Positions 6,194-10,123 of a DNA stretch of 10,123 bases are shown here, in pieces. The stretch spans positions 1 to 10,123 of the forward strand of contig JBHHYH010000085.1 of assembly GCA_046757465.1 (NCBI GenBank), read 5' to 3'. Below the pieces are notes generated by a model. It was not told the origin of the DNA. It saw only the letters and a list, made by a program, of their open reading frames with translations, and did not search any database. This DNA is from Scalindua_A sp046757465. Lineage in GTDB: Bacteria; Planctomycetota; Brocadiia; Brocadiales; Scalinduaceae. Every line of letters starts with the position of its first letter. Position 1 is the stretch's first letter. A program made the translations under genes and the position numbers.

Positions 6194-6483
6194 TTGCTTA
6201 TGGGATAAGCGTCCATAATCTCTTTTATCGATTTAAAAGTTAATATTTTGGCAACTATAAAGTCTAAGATTGGCTCTTCATAATGTTCAGGGTCTGCAAA
6301 ATGTTCTACCATCTCTTCTAGGCCCATACTTATTACCGTCTTAACTGGAATAGTTCCTAATTTCAGTTTAAAAATCTTAAGTCCTGTATGAGCTACAGAT
6401 ATTAAAATCCTTTCTTTACTATCTAATTCAATATTGCAAAAGATTTGTCTACTGTCATTTCTTTTTCTAATTATTCTACTCAT
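6190..6483 (-). CDS. Hypothetical protein, 97 residues
   Basis: Not recognised. Seen: a soluble alpha/beta-looking protein. A basic start (MSRIIRKRNDSRQ) leads to alternating hydrophobic strands (IFCNIELDSKERILISVAHT, then GLKIFKLKLGTIPVKTVISM), an acidic loop with HFADPEHYEEP, and a C-terminal helix (FIVAKILTFKSIKEIMDAYP). No signal peptide, no metal-binding Cys cluster. The upstream region (TTAAAAGAC before the ATG) has only a weak ribosome site. The gene starts 12 nt after an open tail ending at 6496, and it shares a 4-nt ATGA overlap with the membrane protein downstream. The arrangement suggests a soluble/membrane pair within the cluster. Confidence 0.65.
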   Translation of the reverse strand: MSRIIRKRNDSRQIFCNIELDSKERILISVAHTGLKIFKLKLGTIPVKTVISMGLEEMVEHFADPEHYEEPILDFIVAKILTFKSIKEIMDAYPISK

Positions 6484-6495
6484 GTCTTTTAACAG

Positions 6496-6573
6496 TTATT
6501 TAATTTCATAACCGTACTTTTCATGTAAACGCAACAAAAGATCACTCCAATTGTTTTCTAACCATGTACAACT
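6496..6573 (-). other. Protein-like C-terminal tail in a shifted frame after the 6558-7397 gene
   Basis: After the stop of the membrane-protein gene, the frame one base off stays open as SCTWLENNWSDLLLRLHEKY followed by GYEIK and TAA at 6496-6498, only 12 nt before the next ATG. The composition (two Trp, amphipathic Leu-rich helix) looks coding. It also places the end of the upstream gene at normal operon spacing. It may be the true C-terminus of that gene, lost by an indel near 6565-6575. The stretch is short, so chance is possible. Confidence 0.4.
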
Positions 6574-7397
6574 TCAACTATCAATGTGTCTGCCTTTCTC
6601 AGATTGTTTTTATCTCCTTTTGCCCCAGTTTCAGCTAGATATAAATTAATTGATGGAATAAATTTATTAGATACAATGTCTCCCCACCCACTATATGCTT
6701 TGTTCAATAGCTCTGTATCGCATTCAATAAAACTCTCTTTAGTTTTATTAAGCAATGAGATTGCCTTTTCTGAATCTCCAAGTGGATCTTTAGAACTCAA
6801 CAATCCACGAAGCAAGTTACTTGCACTAACAAAATGTTCATATCCGTTGAAGAATTCTTCAATACTATGCCTTGTCTCTTCATCTATTTTGGCTACATTA
6901 GAGCTTGTGCGTGATTCATTCATAGCCCGCCCTAGCCCATTCAACGCCCATCCATAAGGTAGTTGTATAAATGATGGCATAAAGGCAAACAACAAGAAGG
7001 TTGCAATAGCAATAAGCGAATAGAATGTTGTTCCCCTTTGAATGCCTTGCGTTTCTTTTAATGATTGACTTTCTTGCCGTTCCTTGTGCGCCAGCCAACC
7101 AATCAATGAGATGCACCACATGAATCCCATAATCCAATACAACCAATCCCATGTTACATTAGGTTTTTGGGTAAACCTTATTGTCATTACAACACAAAAG
7201 GCTGACCAAAAACCCCAGAAATAAATCTGATAAATTCCTGCAATACCGAAAAGTGGAATAGTAATTGCCTTTGGTGGGTTCCCTGACTTTGAAAACAATG
7301 CTATGGGGGAAAGGAATGCCATAAGACCAACAGAAAAAATCAAAACTGCTAGAAAACCAGCGAATAAGAGAATGCCATTGAAGTATATAAAATTCAT
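6558..7397 (-). CDS. Four-helix membrane protein with soluble C-terminal domain, unknown
   Basis: Seen: 279 residues with hydrophobic helices at about 5-30, 46-73, 84-104 and 123-141. An aromatic-rich segment (IYFWGFWSAF, about 58-67) lies in helix 2, and a charged loop (HKERQESQSLKETQGIQRG) lies between helices 3 and 4. Residues from about 150 on form a polar, helical domain with one acidic patch (KIDEETRHSIEEFFNGYEHF). Family not recognised. The ATG at 7397 is supported by AAAGGGAT about 8 nt upstream. The frame ends ...IVEVVHG, but a plausible tail continues in another frame to 6496, so the annotated C-terminus may be artificial. It is the largest gene of the minus-strand cluster and the natural membrane anchor of any complex it encodes. 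Confidence 0.7.
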   Translation of the reverse strand: MNFIYFNGILLFAGFLAVLIFSVGLMAFLSPIALFSKSGNPPKAITIPLFGIAGIYQIYFWGFWSAFCVVMTIRFTQKPNVTWDWLYWIMGFMWCISLIGWLAHKERQESQSLKETQGIQRGTTFYSLIAIATFLLFAFMPSFIQLPYGWALNGLGRAMNESRTSSNVAKIDEETRHSIEEFFNGYEHFVSASNLLRGLLSSKDPLGDSEKAISLLNKTKESFIECDTELLNKAYSGWGDIVSNKFIPSINLYLAETGAKGDKNNLRKADTLIVEVVHG

Positions 7398-7472
7398 AGT
7401 TCTATCCCTTTAGTATTCATTAAGTCTCAAACAGATAGTGAGTTGGTTTCATAGGAGCGTGTTAGACCAAAA

Positions 7473-7857
7473 CTATTTAATTTTGTATTTTTCACTCACT
7501 GATTTCCACCAGCGTATATTATCCATTAAAGGAGTACTAATGGACATTAGAAATATTGGACTAATTATATCACCTTCTCCAATTTCAGTTAGTACTCCTT
7601 CGTATTGGTGCAACTCCATATCTTCTATGAATAACCCTGCAACTGCATCATGCGGTAATCATTAGGAAATAGAGTAATTGCATTTGATTTTTATTGAGGT
7701 TATATTCTGCATCTTCATTACCACTAGCCTCTCGGAGAGCTTGTATTACACTCCTATAGAATTCATCGAAAGTATTAGAGGCAATTACAGCCATATCGTG
7801 GATGAAGAGGTCGGCTACTTCCTCGGATGTAATAGCCTTCTTTCCAAGTCCGAACAT
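7473..7857 (-). pseudogene. Frameshifted gene, 127-residue product of unknown family
   Basis: The ATG at 7857 (ribosome site AAGGGGG just upstream) opens a 69-residue frame that stops at TGA (7648-7650) after ...LYFLMITA. Skipping a single base (7650) joins it to a second open stretch starting at 7649, DAVAGLFIEDMELHQYEGVL, that continues for 58 residues to ...WWKSVSEKYKIK and TAG at 7473-7475. The combined 127 residues read as one protein: VADLFIHDM (14-22) recurs as VAGLFIEDM (72-80) on either side of the break. Family not recognised; soluble, acidic, helical. It could be a recent pseudogene, a sequencing or assembly error, or +1 programmed frameshifting. It is the first gene of the minus-strand cluster. 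Confidence 0.65.
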
Positions 7858-7970
7858 TTTCCCCCTTATCTGTTCCTTATAATTGGAATACAGGAGTAAT
7901 GAAAAGATGAAATAATGCTCCTATCCGCTGCACAATTACTATTGCATTACTTTTAATTTATAAATGCATA

Positions 7971-7986
7971 TCCATCATCTGATGGA
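7971..7986. promoter_or_regulatory. Dyad TCCATCA-TC-TGATGGA (candidate operator, left copy)
   Basis: Perfect 7-bp arms with a 2-nt spacer. The same half-site architecture (TCCATCA-N2-TGATG) occurs in the right-hand copy of the repeat at 9783-9796, upstream of the intact gene start. It may be a repressor site or a short RNA hairpin. Confidence 0.5.
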
Positions 7987-8031
7987 GTATATATCGTATG
8001 GAATGAATTTAGTAGATTGTGGAAAATATGG

Positions 8032-8106
8032 TGTTTATAATAGTTAGCTAGTCATCAAAATCAAGAGGAATTATGATAATCAACCCAGAATGACTCAAAC
8101 CCAAAG
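8032..8106 (+). repeat. Left copy of 75-bp leader repeat, with dead gene start
   Basis: Aligns without gaps to 9795-9869 with 63 of 75 identities. It keeps the purine-rich ribosome site (AAGAGGA) and an ATG at 8073. The frame reads M-I-I-N-P-E and is then cut by TGA (8091-8093) where the right copy has TGG; LKPK follows in frame. Beyond 8106 the similarity fades. It is interpreted as a truncated, decaying duplicate of the 5' end of the right-edge gene. Confidence 0.75.
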
Positions 8107-8171
8107 TGAAATGTTATAAGAATATTAGGTGCTATGAGGATAAGAGATGAATAAGGTGTTTAGGAGATTTT

Positions 8172-9512
8172 TTAAGACTCTTTCAGGAGGCTGTCGTTTT
8201 TCCTTTTAGCCCATGGCCTTCTTTCAGGTCTTTGATCTATTGGTATATAGCTCAATTTAGCAGGGCCAGTATAAATTTGTCGAGGCCGTGCGATAGAGAA
8301 TATTTTATTTTCAGTAGCTTCCCGCCAATGTGCAATCCAACCGGGCAATCGACCAATGGCAAAAAATACCGGAAACATATTCTTAGGTACACCAATAGCG
8401 CGTAAGATAATTCCACTGTAAAAATCAACATTGGGGTACAGTTTGCGTTTGATAAAATAAGGATCTTTCAACGCAATCTCCTCCAATTCACGTGCTATAT
8501 CCAACAAGGGGTCTTTATGTTTTAATACATCAAATACCTTTTTAGACAATTCTTTTAGAATTCGAGCGCGTGGATCATAATTTTTGTAAACTCGATGCCC
8601 GAAACCCATCAGGCGAAAGCCACTTTCTTTGTCCTTTGCCATCTTAATGCATTGTTTTGCATCCATATTACCCGAATGAATCTTTTCCAGCATCTCAATT
8701 ACAGCTTGATTGGCTCCACCATGTAATGGCCCCCAAAGAGCCGCAATCCCTGCAGATACTGAAGCAAAAAGATTGGCGCCTGAAGAGGCAACCATGCGTA
8801 CTGTTGATGTACTGCAATTTTGCTCGTGATCTGCATGCAGTATCAAAATTATATCTATTGCTCGTTTTACTTCTGGATGAACTTCGTAATGCTCATTCGG
8901 TAAAGAAAACATCATATGCAGCAAATTTTCTGCATAACTGAATTTAGCCTTGGGGTAGATAAACGGCTCACCACGGGACATCTTGTAAGAAAAAGCCGCG
9001 ATAGTGCGGATTTTACTGATCAAGATCGCTGCCGCTTCTTCAATTTCCCGGGGGTTATGAGGTAGGGCCAATACCGGATGGTAACAGCTCAACGCATTAA
9101 TCATTGCCGAAAGCATTGCCATGGGATGAGCGTCAAATGGAAATCCTTCAAAATGGTGTTTCAGGCTTTCATGCAGAAGGGCATTATTGGTTAACAAAGT
9201 GGTAAATCTTTCTCTAATCTCTTTAGTAGCCAGACTTTCCCATATTAAGAGATCTGCTACCTCGATAAAATCACTGTGTTGAGCCAGTTCTTCTATGGGA
9301 ATTCCACGATAGCGAAGAATGCCTTTTTCACCGTTGATGTAAGTAATACGACTTTCGCACGAACCTGTATTACCGTAACCTGGATCAAGCGTTACATAAC
9401 CAGTTTCTGAGCGTAAGGTTGATATGTCTATTCCTTTTTCATTTTCCGTGCCAATAACTACGGGAAACTCGAATTCGTTGTTTTCGACTTTTAGTGTTAT
9501 GCTTTCCATCAT
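8172..9512 (-). CDS. gltA: Type I citrate synthase
   Basis: Condenses acetyl-CoA with oxaloacetate to citrate, the entry step of the TCA cycle; cytosolic. Seen: 446 residues, full length for the hexameric E. coli-like class, with the N-terminal extension before ITYINGEKGILRYRGIPIEE. Active-site residues are in place: H264 in GPLHGGANQA, H306 in GFGHRVYKNYDPRAR and D363 in PNVDFYSG (E. coli H264, H305, D362), plus H226 and H229 in LHADHEQN. AGGAGGT stands 3 nt before the first ATG (9512) and 6 nt before the second (9509), so initiation at 9509 is equally likely. No other TCA gene is adjacent. It is flanked on both sides by copies of an unrelated leader repeat. A TAAACA/TGTTTA inverted repeat lies upstream. 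Confidence 0.97.
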   Translation of the reverse strand: MMESITLKVENNEFEFPVVIGTENEKGIDISTLRSETGYVTLDPGYGNTGSCESRITYINGEKGILRYRGIPIEELAQHSDFIEVADLLIWESLATKEIRERFTTLLTNNALLHESLKHHFEGFPFDAHPMAMLSAMINALSCYHPVLALPHNPREIEEAAAILISKIRTIAAFSYKMSRGEPFIYPKAKFSYAENLLHMMFSLPNEHYEVHPEVKRAIDIILILHADHEQNCSTSTVRMVASSGANLFASVSAGIAALWGPLHGGANQAVIEMLEKIHSGNMDAKQCIKMAKDKESGFRLMGFGHRVYKNYDPRARILKELSKKVFDVLKHKDPLLDIARELEEIALKDPYFIKRKLYPNVDFYSGIILRAIGVPKNMFPVFFAIGRLPGWIAHWREATENKIFSIARPRQIYTGPAKLSYIPIDQRPERRPWAKRKNDSLLKES

Positions 9513-9541
9513 TATACCTCCTCATTTTATATGAATCAGTG

Positions 9542-9562
9542 TAAACAATCATCATCTGTTTA
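9542..9562. promoter_or_regulatory. Inverted repeat TAAACA-N9-TGTTTA upstream of gltA
   Basis: Perfect 6-bp arms (9542-9547 and 9557-9562), 30-50 bp upstream of the citrate synthase start. They overlap a TATAAA (minus strand, 9564-9559) that could be its -10 box. The placement suits a repressor site; the -35 is poor, so the promoter itself is uncertain. Confidence 0.35.
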
Positions 9563-9782
9563 TAAAGCGTCTAAAGTTTTTACATTCATCAGACATCCTT
9601 ATTGCCGTGTTATTCTAAACCTTTATGAAATATTAATCTGAAAGAAATATCTTTTTGTAAAAAGCTGTTATGGAACTTAGGTAATTAGTGCCAATCAAAA
9701 TACGTGAATAATGGAATGATGAAGTAAGATATCTTCTTCTATATAATGGTTGTTACATTACTTCAGAAATTATGTAGGAATA

Positions 9783-9796
9783 TCCATCAATTGATG
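9783..9796. promoter_or_regulatory. Dyad TCCATCA-AT-TGATG (candidate operator, right copy)
   Basis: Includes the 12-bp palindrome CATCAATTGATG (9785-9796), about 40 nt before the ATG at 9836. It lies downstream of a TATAAT at 9742-9747, so it would be in the leader if that box is used. Conserved in the left repeat copy. Confidence 0.5.
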
Positions 9797-9869
9797 TTTA
9801 TATTAGTCAGCTGATTATCAAAAGCAAGGGGAAAAATGATAGTCAACCCTGAATGGCTCAAACCCAAAG
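9795..9869 (+). repeat. Right copy of 75-bp leader repeat
   Basis: Leader, ribosome site (AAGGGGA) and first 11 codons of the right-edge gene; 63/75 identical to 8032-8106 in the same orientation. The two copies are 1763 bp apart and enclose the oppositely oriented citrate synthase gene. Weaker similarity extends upstream to about 9753 (left copy, about 7942). Confidence 0.75.
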
Positions 9870-10123
9870 AAAAGCCTTACTTTCACCAAATCTCAATGGA
9901 TTGCTTAGAGAAATTAGTTAAGTGTATAGAAAGATTTAACAAAGGTGAGATAGATGCTGATACTTCTTGTCAAATAGAGAAGCAGATACTTACTGATGAA
10001 ATTCAAGACACAGAGTTTCTTAACTTCGCTGTAGAGAACATTAGTGAATTGTTTGGGTATCTTGCTACTGGTAGAGTAAACATCAGGATATGTAGGGATA
10101 TAACAGGTTTACCCGACAGATTG
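9836..10123 (+). CDS. Unrecognised protein, 5' part only (runs off the right edge)
   Basis: Seen: 96 codons without a stop, from the ATG at 9836 with AAGGGGA 5 nt upstream; the frame is still open at the last base. The product starts MIVNPEWLKPKEKPYFHQIS. It continues with a charged helical region holding several Cys (MDCLEKLVKCIERF, TSCQIEKQI) and an acidic, aromatic stretch (FLNFAVENISELFGYLATGR), and ends in ICRDITGLPDRL. No signal peptide or membrane helix. Family not recognised. Its leader and first codons occur a second time at 8032-8106 as a dead copy, so the gene belongs to a duplicated, possibly multicopy, unit. Confidence 0.7.
   Translation, partial: MIVNPEWLKPKEKPYFHQISMDCLEKLVKCIERFNKGEIDADTSCQIEKQILTDEIQDTEFLNFAVENISELFGYLATGRVNIRICRDITGLPDRL

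Larger units (their letters stand above)
7858..8171. other. Intergenic region holding a decayed gene start
   Basis: This 314-bp gap separates the minus-strand cluster from citrate synthase. Its only recognisable content is the left copy of the leader repeat (about 7942-8106), with a dyad at 7971-7986, a 49-bp extra block (7985-8033) and a dead reading-frame start. The rest is AT-rich. A TATAAG near 7880 could serve as a -10 for the minus-strand cluster, but no matching -35 was found. Confidence 0.6.

Noticed and set aside
6586..7152. Frames at 6586-6957 (plus) and 6916-7152 (minus) within the membrane-protein gene.
   Set aside because: They are shadows of the 279-residue frame, which has a good ribosome site and coherent membrane helices.
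7438..7899. Plus-strand frames at 7438-7665 and 7678-7899.
   Set aside because: They lie opposite the frameshifted 7473-7857 gene, whose two halves give a coherent repeat-containing product.
8073..8150. TGA in the left leader copy stands where the right copy has TGG (Trp), suggesting TGA might be read as Trp.
   Set aside because: Several clear genes here end in TGA (YkgJ-type gene at 3273-3275, the 6190 gene) and Trp is TGG in all conserved positions. A decayed copy is the simpler reading.
8657..8941. Plus-strand frame inside citrate synthase.
   Set aside because: It is antisense to a highly conserved enzyme core and has no ribosome site.
1..10123. CRISPR array, tRNA/rRNA genes, transposase or integrase.
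   Set aside because: No regularly spaced repeats, no tRNA-like cloverleaf or rRNA motifs, and no recombinase signature were seen on either strand.

Overview
The window is AT-rich bacterial chromosome (about 38-40% GC by eye). It has strong AGGAGG-type ribosome sites and sigma70-like promoters, and every clear gene ends at an ordinary stop codon. PilZ/c-di-GMP signalling, a type I citrate synthase and a DUF2851/VanZ/LigD-phosphoesterase group suggest an environmental Gram-negative. An anammox-type planctomycete would fit, but that is only an impression. No rRNA, tRNA, CRISPR array, transposase or integrase was seen.

Layout. (1) 103-2707, minus strand: a tight operon of a stand-alone LigD-type 3'-phosphoesterase domain, a VanZ-family membrane protein and a DUF2851 protein. 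(2) 2838-4673, plus strand: a divergent YkgJ-type Cys-cluster protein whose TATAAT box lies 7 nt before the ATG (probably leaderless), then a PilZ protein with its own TTGACA-18-TATAAA promoter, followed by a membrane-anchored coiled-coil protein. (3) 4674-5092: a gene-poor gap with several inverted repeats, including a likely minus-strand terminator and a perfect 13-bp inverted repeat. (4) 5093-7857, minus strand: a run of small, mostly unrecognised genes that looks accessory and partly decayed. It contains a C-terminal scrap of a staphylococcal-nuclease-like gene joined to a HicB-like gene, a four-helix membrane protein, two small genes sharing an ATGA overlap, and a 127-residue gene split by a one-base frameshift. 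(5) 8172-9512, minus strand: citrate synthase with intact catalytic residues. (6) 9836 to the right edge, plus strand: the start of an unrecognised gene.

The most notable structure is a repeat that brackets citrate synthase. The 75 bp covering the leader, ribosome site and first codons of the right-edge gene (9795-9869) recur at 8032-8106 with 63/75 identities and no gaps. There the open reading frame is killed by TGG to TGA at codon 7. Both copies are preceded by a TCCATCA-N2-TGATG dyad, a candidate operator or RNA hairpin. Together with the frameshifts and the nuclease remnant, this marks roughly 4.7-10.1 kb as a plastic region. No complete known defence or mobile system is visible. The 5093-7857 cluster is the best candidate for something undescribed, but its function cannot be read from sequence alone.
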